NCBI GenBank assembly: GCA_034336665.1
Contig: CM067566.1
Coordinates: 23,590,330-23,654,329, forward strand
DNA from: Luscinia megarhynchos
Taxonomy: Eukaryota; Chordata; Aves; Passeriformes; Turdidae
Length of the DNA stretch: 64,000 bases
Direction: 5' to 3'
Shown here: positions 43,235 to 56,140 of the stretch, piece after piece
Layout: each line of letters starts with the position of its first letter
Numbering within the stretch: position 1 is the stretch's first letter
Translations under genes and position numbers: made by a program
The notes under the pieces: generated by a model
Databases searched by the model: none
What the model was told of the DNA's origin: nothing
What the model saw: the letters and a program-made list of their open reading frames with translations, nothing else

Positions 43235-46200
43235 TTCTTAATTTAATGGCAAAGTTTATTCATTTTTTAACAATTAAAAGACAAAACATTTAAAATTTGC
43301 AGTTCAAAACATGCACATTCACCAAATGCCAAATGACATTTAACACTGCATAGAACTGAATGTGTTACTAAAAGAACTATTTAAAAAACACAGTGCATTT
43401 AACATCCAGTTAAAACTAAACCTGAGAAACTACCATAAACACCAAGTCAAAAAATCTTCATTCATGCAGCTTCATAATTTCCACAACAGTTTCAGCAGTA
43501 ATGGCTTAGTGGAGCTGTAAAACCTCACCTTATCTTGAATGCAAATTTTGCTGTTTCAGACTGACCGCTTTCTGCAGCGGTTCATACATATCAAACACTG
43601 AAAATTGTAATGAAAAATTTTGTTGAAGTAGAAAAACAATACTAATGCATTTATGGCTTCTATGCTACATTAAAGAAACACCATAAAATATGACTTAAAA
43701 AAAAACTTGTTCTGGTCACAGCTTTGCAATTACAAATCACATTCTACATGAAAATACTTTTATTTCAGTATCAGCCTTAAAAAAAGTGCCCAACTTTGCA
43801 CATCATTGCTCAGATGGGTACTCCTCATACTCAAAAGCAGTCCAGTTGAACCCTATATAAGTAGTGGTTTGCATAAGCAGGAACCAGGTTTGGAATGCTA
43901 AAATATTCCTTTGTTTAATAAAGATCAATTGGTTAACAGCGAGGAAACCGGGCGAGCGAGGAGGGCACAGAGGGGGAAGGAGAAACTCATCTGTTGAGTT
44001 TTGTAACCAGTGAAAACATCCAGTACCAAGGAAGCTGAACTGACAAACTCATTTGCTCACACAGCACTAGCTTCTCAATATATTATGAACAGACTTTTAA
44101 CGAAGGCATTAAAAAACAGGGATCAGCAACCACCATGCATCGCCTCAGAACACTTAGAAATAGTGCCTCATGCAGACAGAATGATAAATTCATCAGAACT
44201 ACAACTGCTTTTACACAATACACAAGAAAAAAAGGGAAAAGACTTTTCTCCTTAAATTTAACACATAGTCCAAATCACTCATCATTCAAGATGGGTTCAA
44301 ATGTCATGATATACATCTTAAGACACTTAATGCTCATCTTTGTTACAAGGTGAATTTTATGGATGCATGTGGACATATAGGAATCTTCAGCTATCTCTTA
44401 AGTGTTTCAAAATATTTTATTTATCATTTTATACAAATAGAATGATGACTAAGTATAAATCTGTTGAAATTGCTTTGCAAAAATATGTGTAAAATTAGGA
44501 AATGGCAAGAAAAAATTCCAGATACAAATTGTCAATAGGTTTGTTAAAATTTGTTTTCAGTTACTCTTTTGAATAATTTATATATATATATATGTATGTA
44601 TATATTTAAAAATAATTAAGCAAAAGTATTTATATAAGATACCCGATTTTTTAGTGGCACAGATTAATCTTTCAGATGGAAAATTTTAATAATAACTTGC
44701 AGTGCACATGAAACAGATGAAAAAATCATGTGAACTCTCTACTTAATACACTTTTGAATTTTCAAACAGTAAGAACAGAAGCATTGTTATGAGCATTTCC
44801 GCCTCAACTGTTTTTTTTTCCTCTAAACAAACACCAGCAGAATCCCCTTTTTAAAACAAAGACATGACATACTAACAGGATGGAAATAGATTCTGTTTCC
44901 GTGTACTTAACATGAAAATAAAGTGCATATTGTATACTTGGCTTGATTTAAAATGGGCACACAGAGCTAAGATAATCTTATATTTTAAAATGGAATTGTA
45001 TGAGCAACCAAAACCGACTGTTTTTTGCCACATTTGTCTTTTTTGCTATTTTTAAGAAGTGGTATCTTTCAACCACTAATTACCAGAAAAAGTACAGAGA
45101 CAGGAGAAAAATAATCATCAAAAGTAGTAAAAAATGCACTTTGTGAAATAGTACTTCAAATTCTGAAAGGATATAAGCATGACATGCTGTGATAAGATTC
45201 TCTTACAACCTTTAAATTAGTCTAATTTTAGGATCTTAGAGCTGTTTCAGTCACTTTCTTCCTTTTTAAGGTAGTTAATTTGGGATGTACTGTGTGTTGT
45301 TTTCTTCAAACTGTGTTACAGTGGTAAGACAGAATTTTATTTCATGTAAATATCTCACTGTATATATTTCACAATGTATTCTAATCCGTATCTGCATAAT
45401 TAGCAATTCAACCAATTAGAAGAGAAAAAAAAATTGCCCATGAAGAGAGCATGTATAGATTAATGTTATATGAGTTAAGTACACTGAAAGATTATAAAGG
45501 AGCAACAGTGTCATGGTTAATTTCAGAAATGTTTTGAAGCTGGTCATTGTCCCTTGGATGACAGAAAATAGGGATCCCCATTTTAGGAAAGCGGCATGCC
45601 CCCAAATTTTTTCTTGCCTTAGGTCAAGTGATTTGGCCCTCCCATATTGATCCATCTATTTATCTATGCCTGCAGTGGCTTTTCTGAAGGCAGTCCTTGT
45701 CTGCATGACTGACTGGCAGTACTGTTTCTAGTGGGATACACTCCCTTTGTCCTTGTGCCTTCTGTTTAAAGGTCACTCCGGGCGAGTGAGAGGAAGACAC
45801 TGCATAACACACACATGAAATGCACACTGCCTTCCCACTGGCACACCTTCCTAAATATGTACTTTCACATAGTGCCTTTTGTTGGGCTTTCTCTGTGTAT
45901 TTTAAGTTTCTCTTAGAATGGAGAGTAAGGAATTTGGACAGTGAGACTAATTACATGTTACGCATTTAGCTAGATGAAAGGCAAGGAGGTAATGTCACCT
46001 TTAGTAAGTATATGACAAATGAAGGAGGGCAGAGAAAAGATGGGACTGGATAACTTGTTATGATTTGGAGAGCAAAGAGGAAATACTTAATTTAACAGGT
46101 CACTGGGGATATAGTTGTTCTGCTTTTCCATCTGGTTGATTTCCACTGAAAGAAAAAAAGTGATCATTCCTATGCAATGCATAAAAAATTTACTTAACAA

Positions 46201-47619
46201 TAAAACCAACTGCGACTATAGAAAATTGTATTTTTAATGTAATTGTGGCAGCTTTTTAACCCAGAATTAAACATGGACTAAAGAATTGCAAGAATTAACT
46301 AAATTTCAAAGTTCAAGTAGCTTTTCTTAGTTTGAAACCTGATGGTTGCTGGATGGTAAGTTGAGAAATATCAAGTATAGCTATTTAAAGAATATATCAC
46401 GATGTTCTCATTTAATACCTCCCTCTTTTTTTTTTTCCCTCATACCAAGTGTGTATCATTCTATGCAGTCACTTCCTCTCCATTTTGATTAAAGGTGAGA
46501 ATATATAAGTATTCTGCATGACCAGTAAGCTGTAAAGAGACTGCTGCAATGTATTTCACACCTTTATAGGAAGTGACTTTAGTGCAAATTAACCAGTATA
46601 TACCACAGACTAGCGAAGGGCATGCTTTGCTCTGTATTTCAGTGTATGCATTTCAAATAATCTTAGTATAAAAATGTTGAAAATTTGATTAATTTTAAAA
46701 AATAAGTTTAAACAAACTTTCATTTGAACCTACAGTATAAGCAGATACAACTAAGCATCACAAAAATAATTAAGTTTGCTAAAGGGAAGTAAGGCAGAGA
46801 AATTCTTAAAAATTGAATAAAGTAATATGTGTACTCCATTATACAAGTTGGCAGCCATATTCAACATATGCAATACTAAATGAAAATATGGGGAAAGCTT
46901 GTATAAGGCCAAAGGTGCAAAGACTTGCAATTTTGAAAGCAAATGCCAAAAAGGCCACTCAAATTAGACTCACTGTACTTTCTCCTCAAGTGTGGAGACT
47001 CAAGCATGCAGATCTGAGATCAGGACCGGAGATAGTTTCCTTTCAAATTGTTTCTAACAGAAAACATTTATGGAACTTCTTTGGCAAATGTTTTTAGGTT
47101 AGTTTGACACAAACATCTATGAGCATCTTGACTCAAAATCTTTCTTAAAGAAGGTGAATTGACACCATTAAGATACTGGGGTTTTTTTCAGCACTTGTTG
47201 AAATCAAAGGCTTGTTATCAACTGCATTTAAATATATTAACACTTAAAAACCTTCACAGATGCTAGTTGATCTGTCAATGTAAAGTATGTTTAGCAATCT
47301 GATCACTGCCCTTCCAGTATATGACCAGTATTGATTCAATTTCATTGTAAAATAAGCAAGCTGGCAAGATACAAGGTAAATTCCAATCTGTTTACAAAGG
47401 CTAAGCAAATACTTGTTAAAAATTTAGAGATGGTGTGTTACAGTATAGTTGCACAGTGCTTATGTCTACTGAATACACAAATCCAAACTTTATGGAACAA
47501 GACCATCATAGATCTTTCAATGTCTGATAACTGGACCATGGTCGCAGCTCACAGCCAAAGATCCAGTAGACTGTCTCACAAAAGTAACAACTAAGGCCTA
47601 AATATCCTGCTGTGCTCCT
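43235..47619 (-). other. ATP8A1: ATP8A1 3' UTR (inferred)
   Basis: On the minus strand, about 4.4 kb of AT-rich sequence follows the ATP8A1 stop codon. The AATAAA at 43,255-43,260 (plus-strand TTTATT) is a good candidate end. From memory human ATP8A1 also has a 3' UTR of several kilobases. It includes a short TA/TG dinucleotide run at about 44,578-44,606. Earlier internal poly(A) signals are possible, so the true end is uncertain. Confidence 0.5.
43255..43260 (-). terminator. Candidate ATP8A1 poly(A) signal
   Basis: TTTATT on the plus strand (AATAAA on the minus strand), about 4,360 bases past the ATP8A1 stop codon. It sits at the far edge of an AT-rich stretch that fits a long 3' UTR. Confidence 0.4.
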
Positions 47620-47717
47620 TCACCACTCCTCAGGCCTTTGCTTTGTGGTATCATAAGCTCTTATTACTTCAGACTGGGAAACAATTCCATTTTCATCTTG
47701 AGAGAAGGCGTAGCCAT
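47620..47717 (-). CDS. ATP8A1: ATP8A1 terminal coding exon
   Basis: It begins after a TATCTGCAG acceptor, completes a split His codon, and reads [20 protein letters not shown] and on to the stop (TCA on the plus strand, 47,620-47,622). GYAFS is the autoinhibitory motif known to contact the nucleotide-binding domain in P4-ATPases of this group. The preceding intron is only 328 bases. Confidence 0.96.
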
Positions 47718-50700
47718 CTGCAGATATTAAGCAAAACAGAAACAAATTATATTTTGATCAGTTTTATTCTTTTAACGCTTTAATAAAAGCAACTTAGCAA
47801 AGGTGAATAGAGGGGAACAAACCTCTTTTTAACAGTTAGTAAAATCCCATGCCATTTCTTACAGAGTTTTGGGGTTATAAAATAGCAGGAAGAACTCTAA
47901 GCACAGTATCTTAGGTAGGAAGGGCAACTTACCACAGGCTAAGAACACGGTGTAATGAGTTTAGGATACTGCACTTTTACTATAAATAAATGCAGTGGAA
48001 GGCAGAATTTTACTATGTTATTAATTGTTGTCAGTGAATACTTACGGAGCAAGTTTTGTTGCAAAGAGTCAGAGCGATATAAGTTCACATGGTTCTTCTT
48101 AAAAACATTCTTCAGTAGTTGGGCTCTTTCAGTTAAGCTAGAGAGAAAGTAGACACGTGAAAAATACTTACTCATTACCCTATTCCTTTATGTTCAAGTC
48201 TGCTCTGTGGGCATTAATTTAAATGAAAAGTGTCCACTCTCCCTTTCCTTTTTAAATTGTGCCTGATTAATTATTAAGATGATGATTAAAAGCTTGTGTG
48301 AAGACAGATTATTAAGTTCTGACCCCGGTAATTATTTTGCTTGTCACAGTACAGGCAAAATATCTGTTTGAAACACTGCTATGTGCTGGTAACACAAATA
48401 AATGAATAATATTGTAAACCTTTGAGTGTGACTCCTTTAGAAATACACAATGTAAAGGTGAAAGCACTGTCTTTTCTTGATGTAGCACAGCTACATATTT
48501 ATACATATATTGCCAGGCTGAATTAGTCCTTTTTGTTTTACATAGAAAGTGTTCCCAGCCTCTATTGAAACAGTACTCCAGAGGGATGGGAAATGAGTGG
48601 AGGGAAAGCCACGTTCATGGTCATCAGCTGTGTGTACAGAAATATTATTTCCATAAAATATTCTAGAAAGGAGCATTCCCCAGGAAACTCTAGAAGGTGA
48701 TTTTCTGGAGAGCATACCCAAATAAGAGCTACTATTGCTGCTAAGATTGGCCACTTCAGCCCACCTTCTTCCTTCCCAGCGCTACTGAGTTTGTTGTGTT
48801 GTATGCTTACTGTGCTTTAGTGAGACTCAAGGCACTCCCCATTTCAGCCCAAATGGAAAACAGGAGCATGAAACATTTTTAAAATTGAGACTCAAGCATC
48901 AGCCAAATGCTGCAAACTGTAGTGGACGCAGTGGCAAAAGTATTGGGTTTCCCTTCTGTCTTTCTTACACTAAAGTTCTCTCTAACAGGAACACACATTG
49001 CTAAATAAATACCAGGTAGGTGAGCCATAGCACAAAAAACTCCTGCAAAATCTGACAGTTTTAGTAACATGTTAATTATGTGCAAGGGACTATACTAAAA
49101 AAACCCAAACAAATTCTTCAGTGTCCTCATTTGATAAGACTGTGAATTACAGCCTGTGTTTCAAGAAATACCAATCTATCAGTTAAACATTTCAAATGCT
49201 GAAAAATCCATCCCTCTCTCAATGCAAACTGGTCTAAAAATTAGTTCAATTAAAAAAGAGATGTATCTTATGTTCAATCTGAGAACATAGTGATTTGTTA
49301 TTGCTAAAGTTCTGCTAGATTAGCAAAGTTGTCTCTTGTGAAATGATGTAGTAAGAAAAACAGATTTCACACACCTTATGTTACCAAGTTTTCATTACTC
49401 AAATTACTTTTTAATATTACTGTCAATTAGCTCAACAGACTTACCTTCCCAGGCTATCAACCAGACTAAGTGGTGCAAGGAAGGGAACCAGGCTGCTTTC
49501 CTTACTAGATTACCACTCAAGCCATTAAATTAGAAATGTTCATTCTTTCTTAAGTGACTATATACTTATATATGAAGCTGAACCACTGTTTAAGATGAAC
49601 AGACTTAATGGTTTCTGTCATCTTGCTGTTCCCCTCTAGTCTGGTGGTTAAAGCATATGGTGAAAGCTTGCCTTTTCTAAGTTGGAAAAGGAAAATAAAC
49701 CTACTATTTCCACATCCACAGATGGATGTTAACTGGAAAATCTACAGGGTAAGGTGATAGGGAGGAGAAACTGCTTCTGTGGCCACATTTTGAATGAATA
49801 GATAGAATGAGACTTCCTTGTAAGGAAAAAATTAGGTACCAGTTCCAGGAAGGTAGCTGGCATCTGCTGACTGCATCAAGAATGGAGAGGCTGACGTACT
49901 GAGACACATTGTACTTTCAGTGCTTCCCTAACCTAACTAACTGGGGTATTTTTTTTATCCTGCTTGCCCCTCTACGCTGTGTAGAAGCCCTCTTTTTTAG
50001 TTCAGAGCTGTAAACTGTTTAACTGACAACAGTAATAAAAAATTAGGGACTGAAATCTAAACTGTAAGAATATAGAGAATGAATAAATAAATCAGTATGT
50101 TAATATAAAATTGTGAATTGAAATCAGCAAATTTCTATGAAATGTTTAACAGGTGTTATTTTTTAATAAAAATATTTTATTTAAAACATTAGCATGCATA
50201 TTATAGCATTTTTGGTACCATCACTCCTTGCTTGTGCTCCCAAATGGAATGTTCAGACTGAATCACAGCATCACTAGGCTGGAAGAGACCTTCAAGATCA
50301 TCCAGTCTACCCCATGCCCTAACACCTCAATTAAACCATGGCACTGAGTGCCACACCCAGTGTTTTTTAAACACATCAAGGGATGGTGACTCCACCATCC
50401 CCCCCAGGCAGACCATTCCAGTACTTTATCACTTTTTCCGTAAAAAACTTTTTCCTAACATCCAACCTGTATTTTTCCCTTAGCAGAGCTAAAGACTGTG
50501 TCCTCTGGTTGCTGCCTGGAGAAGGAGACAAACCCCCACCTGACTACAAACACCTTTCAGGGAGATGTAGAGTGATAGGGTCACCCCTGAGTCTCCTTTT
50601 CTCCAGGCTAAACACCCCCAGCTCCCTCAGCCATTCTTCACAGGGTTTGTGTTCCAAGCCCCTCACCAGCCTTGTTCCCTCCTCTGGATGTGCTCAAGTG

Positions 50701-53700
50701 TCTCAAGGTCCTTCCTAAACTGAGGGGCCAGAACTGGACACAGCACTCAGGGTGTGGCCTCACCAGTGCTGAGTACAGGGGAAGAATGAGCTCCCTGCTC
50801 CTGCTGGCCACACTATTCTGATACAGGCCAGGGGCCATTGGCTTCTTGGCCACCAGGACACACTGCTGGCTCGTGTTCAGCCAGCTGTTGACCAGTGCCT
50901 CCAGGTCCTTTCTGCCTGGGCACAGCCCAGCCACACTGTCCTCAGCCTATAATGCTGCAGGGGGTTATTGTGGCCAAAACGCAGGACTCGACACTTGGAC
51001 TTATTAAACTTCATCTTATTGGCCTCTGCCCATCCATCCAACTGTTCAGGTCTCTCTGCAGAGCCCTTCCACCTTCCAGTAGATAAACACACACTCCCAG
51101 CTTAGTGTTGTCTGCAGATTTACTAATGCAAGACTCAATACCCTCATCCATGTCGTCAATAGAAATATTGAACAGAACTGGCCCCAGCACAGAGCCCTGA
51201 GGGACACCACTGGTGACTGATCCCAGCTGTGTGCAGCACCATTCACCACTCTCTGGGCCTGGCCATCCAGCCAGTTCCTAACCCAGCACAGAGTGCTCCT
51301 GTCCAAGCCATGGGCTGCAGCTTTTCCAGGAGTATGATGTGGGAGACAGTGTCAAAGGCATTGCTGAAATCCAGGTACACAACACCCACAGCCTTTCCTG
51401 CTCACCTGGTCATAAAATGAGATCAGGTTGGTCAAACATGACCTGCCCCTCCTAAACCCCTGCTGGCTGGGTCTGATCTGCTGGCCATCCTGAAAGTGCT
51501 GCATGATGACACTCAGTATAAACTGTTCCATTACCTTACCAGGTCCTGAGGTCAGGCTAACTGGCCAATAACTACCAGGATCCTCCTTCCCACCCTTTTT
51601 GTGAATGGGAGTCACACAGGGCAGCTTCCAGTCATCAGGAACCTCCCCAGTGAGCCAGGACTGTAAATGATGGAGAGAGGCTTTGCAAGCTCATCTGCCA
51701 GCTCCCTGATCACCCTGGGATGGATCCCATCTGGTCCCATAGATTTATGAGCATTCAAGCTGCTCAGCAGTTCTCTGACTGCCTCCTCCTGGGTAACAGG
51801 GGGACCATTCTGCTCCCTGACATCACCTACAAGCCCAGGAGGACAGCTGTCCTGAGGACAAGCCATCTTCCCACTAAAGACTGAGGCAAAGAAGGCATTA
51901 AGCACTTCCACCTTCTCCTCATCTGCACTTACTAAGCTCCCTCCTGTATCCAGTAGAAAACAAAGGTTGGTCTTACCCTTCCTTTTGCTATTCATGCATT
52001 TGTAAAAACATTTTTTATTATCCTTTGCAAAAGTTGCCAAATTAAGTTCAAGCTGAACTTTGGCTTCTCTAATTTTTTTTCCTACACCCCCTAGCAACCC
52101 CCTTAAATACTTCTTGAGAGACCTGACCCTCCTTCCAAAGATGATACATCCTCTTTTTATTCCTAAGATCCTTCAGAACCCTGCTGCCCATCCAGGCTGG
52201 ATGTTTGCCTTGTTGACCCATCTTTTGGCAGAGGGACAGTCTATTGCTGTGCCCTCAAGATCTCTGTTTTGAAGCACGCCCACCTTTCCCTAACTCCTTT
52301 GTTTTTAAGGGCTGTTTACCAAGGAACTCTCTGAATAAGTCTCCTAAATAGGCCCAAGTATGCCCTCTGGACGTCCAGTGTAAAAGTCTTACTGATGTTC
52401 CTCCTCATTTCACCACATTTCATTGCTTAAATGCTAAGTGGTGAAAATACTACCTTAAACTTTTACAAGAACATGAAGTATACAACTGTCTTAGTTCATG
52501 TATAATGAAGTTACTACTGCACAGATCTGATTGCTGGTAAAGAAAATACAAAATACATAGGAAATACCTTTGAGAAAAGTGCTTTCAGCTATTCAAGTAT
52601 TAATTCTTTTCTATACTTGAAATACTGTGGCCTCTTTATTATAAATCACCCTGTTGCCATTCAAAAGCATATTTAAATATCTACACATGTAATGAGCTCA
52701 TTATGTGTACCTATATGGACAAACAGAATATTATTAATATTTGAACATGAAATGTGTATCTTTACAGGCAATTAAACAGAGTTCTAGAAAAAACTACTAC
52801 TTTATGTATTCCTGTGACCCTCACAGTAAAGAATTTCTTCCTAATATCTAAACTAAACGTACCCTCTTTCAGTCCTTTATAAATTCTCCTGGCTTTTTTG
52901 CAGGCCCCCTTCGCAGTAAATGTTCAGATACACACTGATTACAACAGCTATCCAATACAAGAATCCTGGCCAGTTACCTGTGGAAGCTGAGACTTCTATT
53001 ATGTGTTGTAGTATTTCTAAGATGGGAGTGGACAGAGTGGGAAAGATTCTGAGTTATCTTTTTTCACTATTTCCCAGTTACCTTTTAATCATGCAGTGAT
53101 TTGTATATTCTTAGGTTATTTTGGCTATTAATGAGAACACATCCCTTCTTCTGCTGCAACAGAAAAAGGTACTCCCAGAGATATACACCCAGAATAAGAA
53201 AGCCTCATGTACATATCTTAAACAGATGTAGAGGACATTCCTCACCCATTTAACTACTTACTCTGTACTGGTAACTAATTAATCCAGGCTTCTGCAATTT
53301 AGGAGACTCAAAAATGTTTACAAAAGTTGAATCAAATTTTTGTAGATGCAAGTAAGTCAGTTCATTAGACCATTTCTTTAACAATGAATACTTTCTCTGT
53401 TTTGGCTCCATCACCTGGATTTAAATTTATTAAAAAAGAATGGAGAGAATAAAATCTTAAGGGATATTTTGTAACATCCAGCGATTTGCATGTAAGGTGG
53501 ATACTTGTATCCTTCAGAAGTACTGGTCTAAAAGTAACTTTGTGGAGAAGAATTAGATCTAAGGAAGATATTCTGGCAGGTAACTAAACAGCTGTCATAG
53601 AGCCCTCATAACTATTCAACTATGGGATAAAAAGATAATTACAAAAACACCAAGTTTATTTTACCTGCATAACAAGGGATTTGGAAGACATGCTGTATAT

Positions 53701-56140
53701 AGAATGAAGGAAAAGCATCCTGTCTAGACAACTGAAGTTAAAGTAGCTGAATTAGCAATACAAGAGAAGACTTGGGAATGAAAGTATGAAATACTAAAAA
53801 GGTAGGTTACTTTACTTTATTCTATACCCACAAGATGTTCCCCTTTTAGCACCATCCTGTACTAATGTCTGCTTTCTTTTCTGCAAGTTATTCTTCTACA
53901 GATTTTGCTCTTTGCAAAAGGGCACAGAGCATACATTGCTTCTAAGCTCAGCACACACTGATAGATGAGTTGGTTAATCTGGAGGAAGACATTGCCTACA
54001 ATCTGCTTGAATAACAAGTGCCACTGGAGAAAAGCATCTGTAACAATCAATTTGCATCACCTTTAAAAGCAAGACAAGTTAGTCTTGCAAGCACTGGTTA
54101 AGTCTTGCAGTGATGAAGGAAAAACAAGCTCGAAGTAGGAACTGCCACCAGCTAGGGGATTCTGCAGTACTTCCAGAGTGAAGCTGCTGCTACAAAGCCA
54201 GCACACAGACCTGAGAGGAGACTGAATGCAGGTATGCCCTCTTCTGCAGCCCACCACACTAGACTAGGTGTTCCATGGGTGGTGGGATAAGCTCCCAGGC
54301 CTCTTGGCACCTCCCCTGCTCCTTGTTACCAGGAAAGATGAACCCAACTAGAGACAAAACATTCTCATGAAAGCTCTCACACAAGCTGGATACTACCCCA
54401 TTAAAAATGGTGATATCTGTTGTAATTTGATCTCAACCTGGTAAGTCCTAGTAAACTGATTTCCACTGAACTGGAGGAGAGGTACAATAAGATTGCTAAA
54501 GCATCTTTATGAACAAAAGGTACTTTCTGAAAATTGAACCTATAGTAGAAGAAGTGGCTGTGTTTTTTCTGGTCTCTTTCTGTGCATAGCTTGGTAGGAA
54601 AAAAGCCTTCTTGGCTATGCTTTCTGCCATGAAGATACTAAAAGAACAGCAATCCAAAGAAAAGAAAGAACAGGAAAATCAAGTATCAGCAGTTTTAGCT
54701 TTTTTTTAGACCTCACAAAACTCATGAAAATGAAGGCAAGAGAAGAAAGCTCTAGTTCAGCCAAATGGCACTAATGAATTGGAAGGGGGGGAGAGGGGGA
54801 CTTTGTCATGTCATACATTCAGAAAGTGCTTGTTTCAAGTTCAGCTTAGGGTTAAAAAGTCTGAAATATTTTAATAAGTGCACACCTTTATGCTGAGTTT
54901 ACATGTAGAAAATGTCTAATTGTTCAGTTTTACCTTCTCCCTTTTCAAATTATCTGCCTGGTCCATAAAGGAGGATATAACAAGAGAATTCTTGTGGAGT
55001 CTTAAGCTAAAAATTTTACTTACCTTATATAAGTTAATCAATTTAGTTTGCTCTGGACTGGAATTAAATACAAAGCCAGCTTATAATATTCAATTTCAGA
55101 AAATCCTAGACACATTTTTTTTTGTCCCCATGCTAATGAGCAGCTTTTAATTAATTTAATTTTTGTTTTCTATGCTTAGGCCCTGTTTATGGCTATACTA
55201 GAAAATGATGCAGGTTTAAACTCATTTTGTTCTAACCCATTTTTCTTCTTAATTTATTTGTGAATTAATTGTTAACACAGGCAAAAGTGACAGAATTAAA
55301 ACTGTACCTCAAGCTCGTTCTATGCATAGGAATCAGAAACCAGTCAGCTACAAAGAAACACAGTTAAAGCTTTTGGTAAAAACCTCTGTGTAAGCCTGTG
55401 AAAAAACACATAGGCTCAGTAGACCACAAGTCCTTCATGGATGCCTTTCATTTGTACAGCTTTTGAAAAATAACCTTTTGTCTTTGATACGTGGATAAAG
55501 CTAAAAATATTCAGCTTTTTATTTTTAAGACAATATTCTACAGATTTTTACCGTACCTCTTGCCATGCACAACTGCCCCAGGATCCTCAGACTTTGCTTC
55601 CAACTCCTGAACTTCATCTACCAGTGTCTTGTAAGTAGCTCTCTTTACTCTGTAAGCACATAAAAAATACTGCCAGACTTACTCTTCTTTAAAGTAGAAC
55701 AGATAGTTTCAATGCTTATATAAATATTCAATTTATAAATCCATTTCCTCAGACTTAAAACTAAGCTTTACAAGTAGAAATATCAAAAAACAAATCTAAA
55801 GAATGTGTTTTATCATCTGTTCTTGCAAATTAGAAACAAAAAATATTTATTAATAAAACACTACAATTCTTGAAACATTTAAAATGGTATTAACTCTTGT
55901 AGTAAATTTTTTTAAAAAAAGACAGTGAAAAAAAGAATTTTATATAATCACCAGAATTGATCTTCATTTTTTAAAAAATTGTATTAGTAATTAGAACACA
56001 CATTTAGAAGTCAGTACTTTGTTCTGCAAACCCTGGCATTTCTGTACTCACACTTTGTATACTATATCAAGAAGTAAAGCTGTCATAGGAATACACAGAA
56101 GTCCCATCCAAAATACTCCAGAGCTGAACATCATAGCTGC
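47620..56140 (-). CDS. ATP8A1: ATP8A1 3' part: phospholipid-transporting P4-ATPase, last four coding exons
   Basis: Four minus-strand exons (56,052-56,140; 55,557-55,649; 48,046-48,137; 47,620-47,717) join in frame across consensus splice sites. They encode the C-terminal 123 residues, about a tenth of a roughly 1,150-residue protein. The enzyme, with the CDC50-type subunit TMEM30A, flips phosphatidylserine to the cytosolic leaflet of late secretory, endosomal and plasma membranes. Seen here are the last membrane helix, the cytosolic regulatory tail with the GYAFS autoinhibitory motif, and the terminus [10 protein letters not shown] assign ATP8A1 rather than ATP8A2 from [20 protein letters not shown] and QRPEEW, which in human ATP8A1 is, as I recall it, QRPDEW. 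The catalytic domains lie beyond the window. No frameshift or stop is seen. Confidence 0.96.
48046..48137 (-). CDS. ATP8A1: ATP8A1 coding exon, third of the four
   Basis: 92 bases encoding [20 protein letters not shown] then [10 protein letters not shown], between an acceptor TTTCTCTCTAG and a donor GTAAGT. Phases fit both neighbours: the first base completes a Ser codon and the last base starts the His codon of the terminal exon. It forms part of the cytosolic regulatory tail. Confidence 0.95.
50259..52440 (-). mobile_element. CR1 LINE, 5'-truncated, with dead reverse-transcriptase ORF
   Basis: A copy of about 2.2 kb. On the plus strand it starts with the reverse complement of the CR1 3' end (AATCACAGCATCACTAGGCTGG). 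Its minus-strand frames show reverse-transcriptase segments in the expected order: [60 protein letters not shown], and a C-terminal part with [19 protein letters not shown]. The frame is broken in several places. The usual FADD active-site box reads SADN (51,107-51,118), so the copy is inactive. The endonuclease region is missing. It lies in an ATP8A1 intron in sense orientation. Confidence 0.95.
52808..52915 (-). repeat. CR1 LINE relic
   Basis: A short fragment containing CACAGTAAAGAATTTCTTCC, then TAATATCTAAACTAAACGTA, then CCCTCTTTCAGTC, followed by GCAGGCCCCCTTCGCAGTAA. This is the reverse complement of a CR1 3' segment just upstream of its tail. It has the same orientation as the larger copy nearby but is more decayed. 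Confidence 0.8.
55557..55649 (-). CDS. ATP8A1: ATP8A1 coding exon, second of the four
   Basis: 93 bases encoding [20 protein letters not shown] then [10 protein letters not shown]. The acceptor is TGCTTACAG and the donor GTACGG. It starts the cytosolic tail just after the last membrane helix, and its start completes a split Val codon from the upstream exon. The close human relative reads [20 protein letters not shown], as I recall it. Confidence 0.95.
55650..56051 (-). other. ATP8A1: ATP8A1 intron, 402 bases
   Basis: Phase-2 intron with donor GTGAGT and acceptor CTTACAG on the minus strand. It is AT-rich with several A/T homopolymer runs and nothing else of note. Confidence 0.9.
56052..56140 (-). 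CDS. ATP8A1: ATP8A1 coding exon, first of the four (last membrane helix)
   Basis: 89 bases encoding [20 protein letters not shown] then ALLLDIVYK, the last transmembrane helix of the P4-ATPase. The acceptor is TCTCTCTTCAG. It begins in phase 0, so the upstream exon should end on a whole codon. I did not find that exon within the window. Confidence 0.95.

Larger units (their letters stand above)
48138..55556 (-). other. ATP8A1: ATP8A1 intron, about 7.4 kb
   Basis: Joins the exon at 55,557 (donor GTACGG on the minus strand) to that at 48,137. It hosts a 2.2 kb CR1 element and a small CR1 relic, both in the gene's sense orientation. The rest is AT-rich, and I see no additional exon or RNA gene in it. 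Confidence 0.85.

Noticed and set aside
51046..52272. Several frames that could be read as separate small genes
   Set aside because: They are pieces or shadows of one CR1 reverse-transcriptase frame broken by frameshifts.
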